From assembly GCA_023459875.1 (NCBI GenBank), contig JAEWRY010000002.1, positions 1-64,000 on the forward strand: a stretch of 64,000 nucleotides of DNA, given 5' to 3'. Every line of letters begins with the position of its first letter. Within the stretch, counting starts at the first letter, position 1. Both the position numbers and the translations under genes were made by a program. This DNA is from Bacillota bacterium (GTDB lineage: Bacteria > Bacillota > Clostridia > Oscillospirales > Oscillospiraceae). Below, piece after piece: positions 17,570 through 25,476 of this stretch. The notes below the pieces were generated by a model that saw only the letters and a program-made list of their open reading frames with translations, was not told the origin of the DNA and ran no database searches.

Positions 17570-17586
17570 TGCAAACCGCATGCCAA
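17570..17586 (-). promoter_or_regulatory. Sigma-54 (-24/-12) promoter
   Basis: On the minus strand the sequence reads TTGGCATGCGGTTTGCA. It has GG and GC exactly 10 bases apart, and one mismatch to the consensus TGGCAC-N5-TTGCA (T for C). It faces the exported MBL gene. A sigma-54 activator is encoded just upstream. Confidence 0.75.
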
Positions 17587-17684
17587 TTGTAAAAATATGT
17601 TAGCTCCTTGCGCTGCAACGATTCTAATTAACCAAAATACTCCGGTTGAACGAAACGTTACGCACTCTTGCCAACTTGTCCGGA

Positions 17685-17738
17685 AAACCAATAAAAAACC
17701 CTGTAACACTTCGTTGCGGGCATAACAAAGCGTTACAG
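17685..17738 (-). terminator. Hairpin: terminator of the activator gene or upstream activator site
   Basis: CCTGTAAC (17699-17706) and GTTACAGG (17731-17738) pair, with further inner pairing. The minus-strand continuation GGGTTTTTTATT makes it a good terminator for the activator gene. It also lies 113-152 bp upstream of the sigma-54 promoter, and a TGTAAC/GTTACA palindrome is the kind of site such an activator might bind. Confidence 0.6.
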
Positions 17739-17814
17739 GCATTTCATTCAATGATAGGCAATTTGCGCGGCGCTCCCGCGCGAATTATCCGAAGCGTAGT
17801 TGATTCAGCATACA

Positions 17815-18846
17815 TTATTTGGGTTTTACCTTATTTTTCAGAATCCTATCCATAATACGATAGAGCCGCGGGCGCGAAATGTTCAGAATCTGCGCTGTTT
17901 TAGTCATGTTATGAGAAGTACTCTCCAGGAGCGAAGAAACCACGTCCCGCTCCAGAGATTCAATCATTTCGTCCAGCCCCTGGCTGTCTTGATCCGCCAT
18001 AATCACGGCGCTTCGGAAAATATTGGCCGGAAGATCCTGTATCTCAATGGTGTCGGAATCCGTCATGAAATACATTTTCTCAACAACATTTGAAAATTCC
18101 CGGATGTTTCCCGGCCAGCCATACTGCTTGAGGAAGCCGAGCACTTTAGGAGAGATAAGTTTGGCGTTCCCGTGTTCGCGGCGCAGCAGCTCCATGTAAT
18201 GCTGCAACAGTTCTTCAATATCCTCCGGACGCTCGCGCAGGGGAGGCACCCGTATGCTGAGAATATTGAGCCGGTAGTAGAGATCTTCCCGAAAGGCTCC
18301 TTCCCGGACCATATTTTCCAGGTTTCGGTTTGTGGCTGCCAGCACCCGCACGTCCACAGGGACGGTGTCGCTGCCGCCAACCCGTGAGATTTCTTTTTCC
18401 TGAAGTACGCGCAGGAGCTTGGCCTGCATAAATAGCGGCAGTTCCCCAATCTCATCCAGAAACAGAGTGCCGCGGCTGGCCAGCTCAAATTTCCCCGCCG
18501 CTCCGCCGCGTCTGGCACCGGTAAAAGCTCCGTCGTCATAGCCGAACAGCTCCGATTCGCACAGGCTGCCCGGGATGGCGGCGCAGTCGACCCGCACGAA
18601 GGGGAACGGGCCTCTCGGGCTGCAATTATGGATGGAGTGGGCGACAAGCTCTTTGCCTGTACCGCTCTCCCCGTGGATTAGAACCGTTGATTTGCTGCAG
18701 GCAACCTTGCAGATGTCGTTTTTCATTTTTATGATAGCGGGACTGCTCCCAAGAATGGCATCAATGGAATACCGGGCTAAACCCGTGGTATCATTCTGAG
18801 GAGATTCGACCTCGGAAGCTGCCGGCGCGGATTTCTTTTTCGCCAT
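17815..18846 (-). CDS. Sigma-54-dependent transcriptional activator without sensor domain, 343 aa
   Basis: An AAA+ activator of sigma-54 RNA polymerase. Walker A is GESGTGKE, the sigma-54 contact loop GAFTGA is present, Walker B is GTLFLDEIGELPL, and arginine-finger and sensor blocks follow (FREDLYYRLN, VPPLRERPEDI). The C-terminal Fis-type helix-turn-helix is TKTAQILNISRPRLYRIM. Only about 25 residues precede the AAA+ domain, so there is no receiver, PAS or GAF domain. PspF has the same layout and is controlled by a partner protein. The ATG at 18846 is preceded by GGGGGAGGG. It lies between the thiolase operon and the MBL gene, and the MBL gene, with a sigma-54 promoter, is its most likely target. 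Confidence 0.9.
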   Translation of the reverse strand: MAKKKSAPAASEVESPQNDTTGLARYSIDAILGSSPAIIKMKNDICKVACSKSTVLIHGESGTGKELVAHSIHNCSPRGPFPFVRVDCAAIPGSLCESELFGYDDGAFTGARRGGAAGKFELASRGTLFLDEIGELPLFMQAKLLRVLQEKEISRVGGSDTVPVDVRVLAATNRNLENMVREGAFREDLYYRLNILSIRVPPLRERPEDIEELLQHYMELLRREHGNAKLISPKVLGFLKQYGWPGNIREFSNVVEKMYFMTDSDTIEIQDLPANIFRSAVIMADQDSQGLDEMIESLERDVVSSLLESTSHNMTKTAQILNISRPRLYRIMDRILKNKVKPK

Positions 18847-18897
18847 TTCACCCTCCCCCTGTCCGTCATAAAGGATATCAAAACAGGTATCTGCACA

Positions 18898-18943
18898 GAA
18901 ACAGCGTGAAGGACGACCCAAGCAGGTTTTCCTTTACGCTGTT
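18898..18943 (-). terminator. Terminator of the TRAP-SDR-thiolase operon
   Basis: GAAACAGCGTGAAGGA and TCCTTTACGCTGTTTC pair with one mismatch around a 16-base loop, 28 bp after the thiolase stop codon. Confidence 0.6.
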
Positions 18944-18971
18944 TCGCCGCACTCATAGCTGCATGAATCAA

Positions 18972-20165
18972 TTAATACGTTTCAACCCAGACGGCGTCGC
19001 CCTGGGCCATGCCGGAGCAGATGGCGCACACGCCGCTTTTTCGGCCAGAACGGCGCAGCTCATAAATGAGAGTCATGAGGATGCGGGCTCCGGTGGCGCC
19101 GATCGGGTGGCCCACGGCCACCGCTCCCCCGTTTATGTTAACCTTCTCGTCCATGGTTTTTTTGTCCATACCGAGAATCCCCAGGCAGCTGACCAACGGC
19201 ACGGCGGCAAAAGCCTCGTTGATCTCCATAACATCAAAATCGGAAAGCTTAAGGCCGTTTTTCTCCATCAGCTTTCGGATGGCAAGGCCGGGAACGGTCG
19301 CGATATAGCGGGACTCCCGGGATACCTGGGCGTAGTCCCTGATTACCGCGAGAATCGGGGCTCCAAGCTCCAACGCTTTCTCCCGGGACATGACCACCAC
19401 CGCAGACGCGCCGTCATTGGTGCCGGGCGCGTTGCCCGCGGTGACGGTACCGTCCTTCTGAAACAGGGGGGGCAGTGCCGAGAGCGTTTCCATGCTCGTG
19501 TCCGGCCTGGGGGCTTCATCCCTCGCAATTGTCTTAGCCCCGCTTTTTGTTTTGATTGCAACGGGAAAACGTTCCTCGTCGAAAACGCCCTTTTCTTCCC
19601 CGGCGGCCCAGCGCCGCTGGCTGCGGCAGGCCCAGGCGTCCTGCATTTGGCGGGTCACGCCGTATTCCCCCGCCACCGTGCCGCCGATGACCGCCATATG
19701 CACGTCGTTTTCCGGACACCACAGGCCGTCCAGCACCATGGCGTCCTTCATCTTCACGTCGTTCATGCGAGAACCCCAGCGCATATTGGCTGTCACATAC
19801 GGAATGTTGCTCATGCTCTCCATCCCGCCGGCGACGATAATGTCCGCGTCGCCCGCCTTGATGATCTGAGTTGCCAGCGTTACCGCTTTCAGCGCCGAGC
19901 CGCACACCTTATTGATAGTGACCACGGGCACCTCATGGGGAATTCCACCCCTTACCGACGCCTGACGGCCCGGAATCTGTCCCTGCCCGGCCGGAACCAC
20001 CATGCCCATGATGACCTCGTCCACTTGGCGACCCTCAATACCTGCGCGGCGGAGCGCCTCCCCGATGGCGAGACCCCCCAGCTCCACCGCTTTTATATCC
20101 TTCAGCGCGCCGCCGAACTTTCCGAAGGGCGTCCGGGCGGCGCTCACAATCACAACTTCTTTCAT
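18972..20165 (-). CDS. Thiolase (acetyl-CoA C-acyltransferase family), 397 aa
   Basis: Full-length thiolase. The N-terminus is KEVVIVSAARTPFGKFGG, the nucleophilic Cys is in NKVCGSALKAV, the His lies in GGAVAVGHPIGATGARIL, and the C-terminal Cys region reads CAICSGMAQGDAVWVE. The last differs from the usual C-x-G-G-G-Q-G block. The catalytic NEAFAA motif is present. Start ATG 20165 is the family start; an in-frame ATG 15 bases earlier is possible. It is last in the TRAP-SDR-thiolase operon, 11 bp after the SDR gene. The likely reaction is CoA-dependent cleavage of a 3-ketoacyl-CoA made by the neighbouring SDR, or the reverse condensation. The substrate is unknown. Confidence 0.9.
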   Translation of the reverse strand: MKEVVIVSAARTPFGKFGGALKDIKAVELGGLAIGEALRRAGIEGRQVDEVIMGMVVPAGQGQIPGRQASVRGGIPHEVPVVTINKVCGSALKAVTLATQIIKAGDADIIVAGGMESMSNIPYVTANMRWGSRMNDVKMKDAMVLDGLWCPENDVHMAVIGGTVAGEYGVTRQMQDAWACRSQRRWAAGEEKGVFDEERFPVAIKTKSGAKTIARDEAPRPDTSMETLSALPPLFQKDGTVTAGNAPGTNDGASAVVVMSREKALELGAPILAVIRDYAQVSRESRYIATVPGLAIRKLMEKNGLKLSDFDVMEINEAFAAVPLVSCLGILGMDKKTMDEKVNINGGAVAVGHPIGATGARILMTLIYELRRSGRKSGVCAICSGMAQGDAVWVETY

Positions 20166-20176
20166 CCTTTCTTTCC

Positions 20177-20938
20177 TCACATTGCAAAGCCGCCGTCAAT
20201 GCGCAGAACCTCGCCAGTTATGTACTTCGCGTCGTCGGAGGCTAGAAACATGACGGCGCCCGCGATATCCTCCGCCTCGCCTAGATGTCCCATGGGAATG
20301 GAGGGCAGAACGGTTTTTTCCCTGATTTTATCGGGGACATCGCGGATAATGCCGGTATCGATATAGCCGGGCGCGACGCAGTTCACCGTGATGTTCTTTG
20401 AAGCGACTTCCCGGGCGACCGTCTTCATCATGCCGATGAGTCCGGCCTTGCTGGCGCTATACGCAACCGTGCCGGCTGCTCCAGTGAGGCCAACCACCGA
20501 GCTGATGTTCACGATGCGGCCGTACCGGCGCTCACTCATATAGGGCAGCACCGCCTTAATGCAGTGAAAGGCGCCTGTCAGGTTAATGTCGATCACCTTG
20601 CGCCAGGATTCCTCGGGATACTTCCAGGTGAAAGCGTTGATGGAGATGCCCGCGTTGTTGACGAGCACATCCAGCCGCCCGTAATCGGACATGATCTTTT
20701 CGATCATCAGGAACACTTCGTTTTCCTTGCTGACGTCCGCGGCGTAAATGCAGTGCTTCCCCCCGTATTCGGCGGCAAGGGAATCGGAAAGGGCCTGCGC
20801 CTCTTCTTCGAGAGACCCGATGTTAATGTAATTGATGGCGACCGACGCGCCCTCGGACGCGAATTTTCGCGCCTGCACGGCGCCCAGCCCTCCGCCCGCT
20901 CCGGTAATCAATACGACCCGGTTTTCAAAACGTTTCAT
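20177..20938 (-). CDS. SDR-family oxidoreductase (FabG-like), 253 aa
   Basis: Short-chain dehydrogenase/reductase. The cofactor motif is TGAGGGLGAVQARKF (TGxxxGxG), the structural motif NNAG is in VLVNNAGISI, and the catalytic Ser, Tyr and Lys are in NISSVVGL and YSASKAG. The C-terminus ITGEVLRIDGGFAM is typical of FabG/PhaB-type enzymes. Position between a TRAP transporter and a thiolase suggests a 3-hydroxyacyl-CoA dehydrogenase that supplies the thiolase. Cofactor preference is not certain. It lies 16 bp downstream of dctM and 11 bp upstream of the thiolase gene. Confidence 0.9.
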   Translation of the reverse strand: MKRFENRVVLITGAGGGLGAVQARKFASEGASVAINYINIGSLEEEAQALSDSLAAEYGGKHCIYAADVSKENEVFLMIEKIMSDYGRLDVLVNNAGISINAFTWKYPEESWRKVIDINLTGAFHCIKAVLPYMSERRYGRIVNISSVVGLTGAAGTVAYSASKAGLIGMMKTVAREVASKNITVNCVAPGYIDTGIIRDVPDKIREKTVLPSIPMGHLGEAEDIAGAVMFLASDDAKYITGEVLRIDGGFAM

Positions 20939-20954
20939 CGAATGATCTCCTGCC

Positions 20955-22271
20955 TTATATCCGCCCCAGGATCCGGGGCAGAAAGTCTATGATCGCGGGT
21001 ATGTAGGTGATAATAAGAAGTACGATAATTGTTGAAACCATGAAAGGAATCGCTTTTTTCGCAATTCTGAACACCGGTTCTCCGGTAATGGCGGAGGCCA
21101 TATACAGGTCCAGTCCGAAGGGCGGGGTCAGGGTGCCGATGACGAGGTTCACGCACATGATGATGCCGAACTGCAGCGGGGTAATACCGCACTGCTGAGC
21201 CAGAGGCAGCATGATAGGCGTGAAGATGACGATGCAGGCGCAGGCTTCCATGAAGCAGCCGGCGATGAGCAGGATCACGTTGATGGCCAGCATGATGAGG
21301 ATGGGATTGGTGGTAAGGCCCAGAATGCCGCTGCAGACCTTCTGGGGAATCATGTTCAATGTCAAGACGTTACCGAATACGGTGGAGAGGCCGAGCAGGA
21401 TCATGAGGCCGCCCATGGTGCTCACCGTTACGCGGAAGGCATCCAGCACATCTTTAATCGTCATGTCCCGGGATACGAAGAAGCTGATGATAAGGACATA
21501 GACGCAGGAGACGACCGCCGCCTCGGAGGGAGTCACGATTCCCGCGTAAATACCGCCCAGCACGATGACGGGCATCAGGAGGGACCATTTGCTGTCCCAG
21601 AGTACCGCCAGCTTTTCCTTCGCGGTGTACCTTCCCTTGTGAGCGGCGACCAGCGTGGATTTTTTGTTGAAGTCAATGTTGTTGTGCTTATTCTTGGTAA
21701 TCTCCAGCGCGATGACCATGGAAATGGAGAGAAGAATGCCGGGAATAAATCCGGCTGTAAACAGATTGGAGATGGAGGTGTTCGTCTGCACGCCGTAGAC
21801 GCACATGATAATGCTGGGTGGGATGATGGGGCCTACGATGGCGCCGGAAGCGATGATCGCGCAGGCGTAGGGGGTGGAATAGCCCTCGTCGGTCATCATG
21901 GGGATGCACAGGGGGCCCAGAGCCGCGACGGTGGCGGTGGCGGAGCCGGAGAGCGCGGCGAAAAACGCGCAGGCCACGATGGTTGAGATGGCGATTGCAT
22001 CCTTGCGGTCTCCGAAGAAGGCTTTGGCAACGTTTAATAGCTTCGCCGCGATGCTGCCCCGGGTCATGATATTGCCCGCAAGGATAAAGAAGGGCACCGC
22101 CAGCAGGGTAAACGAGTTGAGGGTCTTCACGCTGGAACTTACAATGAGCTGGGCGTTCACGCCGGCGGTAGCCAAACCGTAAGCGCAGGCGATACCCACC
22201 GCGATGGGAACGGGTAATTTGATCACCAGCAGGATCAGGAAAATGACGATGATGAGCCAGCTGCCGTCCAT
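20955..22271 (-). CDS. dctM: TRAP transporter large membrane subunit DctM, 438 aa
   Basis: Hydrophobic protein of the DctM family with about 12 helices. Recognisable family parts are VPFFILAGNIMTRGSIAAKL near residue 50, ATVAALGPLCIPMM and GAIVGPIIPPSIIMCVYG near 110-140, and MEACACIVIFTPIMLPLA and LTPPFGLDLYMAS near the end. ATG 22271 starts with the first helix and lies 4 bp after the dctQ stop; an in-frame upstream start would overlap dctQ and add a basic leader. It forms the sodium-driven channel that imports an organic acid delivered by the binding protein at 22928-24013. Confidence 0.9.
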   Translation of the reverse strand: MDGSWLIIVIFLILLVIKLPVPIAVGIACAYGLATAGVNAQLIVSSSVKTLNSFTLLAVPFFILAGNIMTRGSIAAKLLNVAKAFFGDRKDAIAISTIVACAFFAALSGSATATVAALGPLCIPMMTDEGYSTPYACAIIASGAIVGPIIPPSIIMCVYGVQTNTSISNLFTAGFIPGILLSISMVIALEITKNKHNNIDFNKKSTLVAAHKGRYTAKEKLAVLWDSKWSLLMPVIVLGGIYAGIVTPSEAAVVSCVYVLIISFFVSRDMTIKDVLDAFRVTVSTMGGLMILLGLSTVFGNVLTLNMIPQKVCSGILGLTTNPILIMLAINVILLIAGCFMEACACIVIFTPIMLPLAQQCGITPLQFGIIMCVNLVIGTLTPPFGLDLYMASAITGEPVFRIAKKAIPFMVSTIIVLLIITYIPAIIDFLPRILGRI

Positions 22272-22275
22272 ACGC

Positions 22276-22794
22276 CTATTCCCCCTTTCCTTCTGTCCCG
22301 CCGCCGGCTTCCGTGTCCGGCTTCTTTGGGAAATAGTCGATGAACGTTTTCTGGACAAGGCGGATTGCCATGATCACACAGCCCACCGGGATGGCAGCAT
22401 AAACCAGATTCATGGGGATGGACAGTGCCGCGCTGTGCTCCATGGTAAAGGAGACGACCTGCCAGCCCTGCTTGGCAAAATAAACGCAGAAGCCCAGCCA
22501 GATCACCGTAACCACCAGTCTCAGGTATTTTTTCATAACCGGGAATTTCGTCTCCAGGCCGGTCAGCAGATCCACATAGAGGTGGCCGCCGTTCATCACC
22601 GCATAACCGGTGGACAGCATGGAGATCCATACAAAGGAGTAACGGCACACCTCCTCCGACCAGGTGAGGGAATCATTCAGAAAATAACGGAAAATAACGC
22701 CCAGCGTGGCCACGACGATGGTTAAGGCAAGCAGGACATCGCATATGTAGAGCTCAATATTGCTCAGAAAGTGCAGCAGCTTTTTGGCATTCAT
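22276..22794 (-). CDS. dctQ: TRAP transporter small membrane subunit DctQ, 172 aa
   Basis: Four-helix DctQ protein with the family marks GVIFRYFLNDSLTWSEEVCR (first loop) and GGHLYVDLL after helix 2. The C-terminal tail is charged and Gly/Glu-rich. ATG 22794 is the family start; longer in-frame starts would run into the hairpin and the binding-protein gene. It is separated from dctP by 133 bp that hold a very stable stem-loop, and lies 4 bp upstream of dctM. Confidence 0.9.
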   Translation of the reverse strand: MNAKKLLHFLSNIELYICDVLLALTIVVATLGVIFRYFLNDSLTWSEEVCRYSFVWISMLSTGYAVMNGGHLYVDLLTGLETKFPVMKKYLRLVVTVIWLGFCVYFAKQGWQVVSFTMEHSAALSIPMNLVYAAIPVGCVIMAIRLVQKTFIDYFPKKPDTEAGGGTEGKGE

Positions 22795-22859
22795 CTGCAA
22801 GACTCCATTCTGCCGGCAGGTACCGGCTTGGAATATATATCTGTAAAGACTTGCTGTTT

Positions 22860-22892
22860 CATCCGGCCGCCGGGTTCCCCGGCGGCCGGATG
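22860..22892 (-). promoter_or_regulatory. Intercistronic stem-loop between dctP and dctQ
   Basis: Perfect 15-bp G+C-rich stem (CATCCGGCCGCCGGG, 22860-22874, and its complement at 22878-22892) with a 3-base loop and no T-run after it. It probably stabilises the dctP message or causes partial termination, so the binding protein is made in excess. Confidence 0.65.
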
Positions 22893-22927
22893 TGGAACTG
22901 TTCTTATCGAGCCGAGGAAACGCGCGG

Positions 22928-24013
22928 TTATTTCTTAAGGATTTCGGCCATTTCCTTATCCAGTTTGGCAATAAAGTCCGGGATTTCGGCGCGGCGCTCT
23001 TCAACATAAGGCTTCACGGCCTCCTGCAGCGCGGCCATAAAGGTCTCGTCGGGCTTTATAACCTTGACGCCGGCCGCTTCCATCTTGGTGTCCAGGGAGT
23101 CGCGGAACTCAACTTCTCCTTCTCGGGCGTCCTTTACCATGACGCCGGCGCCGTCCAGCACGATCTGCTGGAGGTCGGCGGGCAGGCTGTTATAGAAGTC
23201 GCTGTTGATGCCGAAACCGAAAATCAACAGGAAAGCGTTCAGATCGGTGTGGTATTTGCACAGTTCGGTAAACTTATACTGCACAATGGCGCTCTTGGAG
23301 GTGAACACGCCGTCGATGACGCCCTGCTGGATGGAGGTGTAAATTTCGCCGAAACTCATGGGGGTGGGAGTGCCGCCCCAAAGCTTAATGGGCTCCGTAT
23401 ACGGCTTTGACTCGGGTGTGCGGATTCTCAGGCCCTTAAAGTCGTCCATGCTCTCAATGGAATGCTTGGCGTTGCTCACGGTAGCGCAGCCGCCGTTGAC
23501 ACAGCCGAGAATTTTGATGTGGGCCGTGGTCTCCAGCTTTTCATAGAGGTCCTGCCAACACGCGGCGTTATCCAGAACCGCGTAGCAGTTATCCACATCT
23601 GTGCCGTAGTAATAGGGAATGGACGTGCTCTCCCAGGATTTGTCGCCGATGAAGGTCCCGACCATGGTAAAGTCCGAGTTCGCCATCTGGACGGAGTTGG
23701 AGGAGAGAAGCTGGAGCCCGTCGGAGTCGCCGCTCACGATGGAGGCGTTGGCGAAAATCTGTACCTCAATGCGGCCATTACTCTCTTTTTCCACATAATC
23801 CTTAAAGGCTTCGTAGCAATTGACCATATAGTGGCCGTCGGCATAGGCCGAGGCGATCTTGATGACATAGGTTTTTTCGGGAGTGGGGCTGGAACTGGCT
23901 TGAGCGGAGCTGCTGGGGGCGCTGGAGGTGCTTGAGCTTCCGGTGCCGCAGCCCGCAAGCAGGGCGAATGCCATGACAAAAACCAAAATGAGCGCGATAC
24001 TTCTTTTCTTCAT
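22928..24013 (-). CDS. dctP: TRAP transporter substrate-binding lipoprotein DctP, 361 aa
   Basis: A lipoprotein signal with lipobox ALLAGC (Cys 22) is followed by a Ser/Pro-rich linker (about residues 25-47) and the DctP fold. Visible family blocks are GHYMVNCYEAFKDYVEKESN, GRIEVQIFANASI, GLRIRTPESKPYTEPIKLWG (with the Arg that binds the substrate carboxylate) and MSFGEIYTSIQQGVIDGVF. It is first in the operon dctP-dctQ-dctM-SDR-thiolase, about 200 bases from the promoter at 24217-24259. The ligand should be an organic acid with at least one carboxylate. The nearby CoA-transferase and thiolases suggest it is the acid degraded by this island. Confidence 0.9.
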   Translation of the reverse strand: MKKRSIALILVFVMAFALLAGCGTGSSSTSSAPSSSAQASSSPTPEKTYVIKIASAYADGHYMVNCYEAFKDYVEKESNGRIEVQIFANASIVSGDSDGLQLLSSNSVQMANSDFTMVGTFIGDKSWESTSIPYYYGTDVDNCYAVLDNAACWQDLYEKLETTAHIKILGCVNGGCATVSNAKHSIESMDDFKGLRIRTPESKPYTEPIKLWGGTPTPMSFGEIYTSIQQGVIDGVFTSKSAIVQYKFTELCKYHTDLNAFLLIFGFGINSDFYNSLPADLQQIVLDGAGVMVKDAREGEVEFRDSLDTKMEAAGVKVIKPDETFMAALQEAVKPYVEERRAEIPDFIAKLDKEMAEILKK

Positions 24014-24216
24014 ATTGAAAACCTCCTAAATATCACAAAATATTATTGATTCTGACCGCAGACCGCCATAAGCTCCGAAAGAGCCCGACGGCGGGATGCG
24101 GTTTGCAGAGGAGAAGTGTCGCTTTGGGGGATGTCCCGGACCGCACAGGTACACTAAACGTGTGAATATGTACATATTGTCGAGTCCGGTGGCTTGACAT
24201 GGCCCGTCTAATGAAC

Positions 24217-24327
24217 AGTTTGGCACATTTTTTTGGTTCTGTCAATATTTATGTTGACAAATTATAAAAAAAGAGTTATATTTAAAATTTAATACTTTCA
24301 ATGATATTTTCAATGAAAATTTCATTG
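24217..24327 (-). promoter_or_regulatory. Promoter module A of the TRAP operon
   Basis: Reading on the minus strand: TCATTGA-type half-sites at 24298-24327 (including CAATGAAA/TTTCATTG around one base), an AAATATAAC block, then TGTCAA-N8-TTGACA (24259-24240). This TTGACA is also a -35 box, with CAAACT as -10 (24222-24217) after 17 bases. The same elements occur in the same order in module B at 25336-25435. This shared design points to one regulator, most likely the TetR protein between them. Confidence 0.7.
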
Positions 24328-24352
24328 TAATTTACCTTTTCAAATTCGGATA

Positions 24353-24552
24353 AAAAACAGGACAGCCTGCCGAATCGTGCAGGCTGTCCTCAGGTTGTCG
24401 AAAAACCATGTTTTTCGACAAAACGACAAGATGGAGGCGGCTCTCTGGAGCCGCGCAGAGAGTGCCTAGTGGGAAGTGAATTCCCGCTAGGCACTGTTAT
24501 TTAACCTTTTGCGGATTTCGGTCACGTAAGCGCAACGCAAAATCCGCAAAAG
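24353..24552. repeat. Cluster of five hairpins after the TetR gene
   Basis: Stems are at 24359-24390 (12 bp perfect, followed on the minus strand by GTTTTTTAT), 24395-24421 (TTGTCGAAAAA/TTTTTCGACAA), 24437-24454 (GCGGCTC/GAGCCGC), 24461-24495 (15 bp with one wobble) and 24506-24552 (CTTTTGCGGATTT/AAATCCGCAAAAG). The first is a good minus-strand terminator. The rest look like a compact hairpin-rich intergenic repeat. There is no gene. Confidence 0.65.
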
Positions 24553-24572
24553 CTTTTCGCCAAGTTTGCCGG

Positions 24573-25226
24573 TTAATAGGGATCGAACACACCAAGGTTC
24601 ACTGGCCTAACTTTCAAACCGGACAGGTAGTGAGAAATAAGCTGGTCGACAGCGGTGATAAGGTTAAAGCTGGTGTCGGCGTCTTCCCGCAGCAGGTATT
24701 CGAACACCGCGCCCCTAATCATGAGGGCGATATGGCCCACCGCCATGGTTTCATTGGTATCCGCGGGACACTCACCATCCTCTTTGGCCTCTTTAACCGC
24801 CTGGGTCAGAACCGTGTACAGAAGGCGGCGTCCGTTCGTAACCCACGAGCCCCGGTTCACGGTCGAGAGGATATTGGAATAGTGGTAGCGAAGCTGGGGC
24901 CTCTGCTCGTGCAGCATATGCAGCTCCGCGATATAGTGGCAGAACAAAATAATTTTGCGAAAGCCGCGCTTCCCTATGAGATGCCGGTCGTAGATCACCT
25001 GGTACTGCTCGCTGATCTGGCTGAAAAACACCTCGGTGATGATATCGGCCTTGTTCGAAAAGTACTTATAGAAAAGCCCCATGGAGACATAGGCCTTGTT
25101 GCTGATGTCCTCAATCTGAACGTTTTCAAACCCTTTCTCATTGATGAGCTCAACCGCCGCGTTGAAGATCCTCTCGCGGGTCTCCATGGCCTGACGTTTC
25201 CGCTTTTTTAACGGCTCCTGTTCCAT
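24573..25226 (-). CDS. TetR-family transcriptional regulator, 217 aa
   Basis: N-terminal TetR DNA-binding domain: RERIFNAAVELINEKGFENVQIEDI, then SMGLFYKYFSNKADIITEVF, the classic helix-turn-helix. The C-terminal ligand domain (residues about 70-217) is helical and not assignable to a known subgroup by eye; fatty-acid and acyl-CoA-binding regulators have this general shape. It lies between the two halves of the CoA-thioester island. TCATTGA/TCAATGA repeats occur in front of both operons and of this gene, so it probably controls both and itself. The signal may be an acyl-CoA of the pathway (inference). Confidence 0.85.
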   Translation of the reverse strand: MEQEPLKKRKRQAMETRERIFNAAVELINEKGFENVQIEDISNKAYVSMGLFYKYFSNKADIITEVFFSQISEQYQVIYDRHLIGKRGFRKIILFCHYIAELHMLHEQRPQLRYHYSNILSTVNRGSWVTNGRRLLYTVLTQAVKEAKEDGECPADTNETMAVGHIALMIRGAVFEYLLREDADTSFNLITAVDQLISHYLSGLKVRPVNLGVFDPY

Positions 25227-25335
25227 TCGGATCCCTCTTTCTTTCGTTTGGATCTGTTAAATTCATTATAGAACCCAAAACGCGGAAAATGCAACCCCAA
25301 CATTTTCGGCTTCGCTGAAGGATTCACTGAAAAAG

Positions 25336-25435
25336 TCATTGAATAAATCAATGAAAAATTTAAACTTTAAATATAACACATATATAACGTGCTGTCAAGT
25401 TATTTGTTGACAACTTTTTTTCTTTGTGCCATACT
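25336..25435 (+). promoter_or_regulatory. Promoter module B of the CaiB/DUF35 operon
   Basis: It contains TCATTGA-N5-TCAATGA (25336-25354), an AAATATAAC block, TGTCAA-N8-TTGACA (25393-25412), and a -10 CATACT (25430-25435) 17 bases after TTGACA. It mirrors module A at 24217-24327 element by element. The first inverted repeat also lies in front of the divergent TetR gene. Confidence 0.7.
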
Positions 25436-25476
25436 GATTTTGGCTTGATAATTAGGACCCGTCAAAGGAGGTTGTC

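Noticed and set aside
18906..20366. 486-codon plus-strand frame opposite the thiolase gene
   Set aside because: Antisense shadow of the thiolase and SDR genes; composition is His/Arg/Gly-rich with no domain.
24091..24110. CGGGATGCGGTTTGCA in the dctP leader as a sigma-54 promoter
   Set aside because: Spacing is right but the -24 box is poor (CGGGAT) and it faces the plus strand, where no gene follows before 25477.
24221..24237. TGGCACATTTTTTTGG as a second sigma-54 promoter
   Set aside because: The -12 box is not a match, and the same bases belong to the well-supported minus-strand -10/spacer region.
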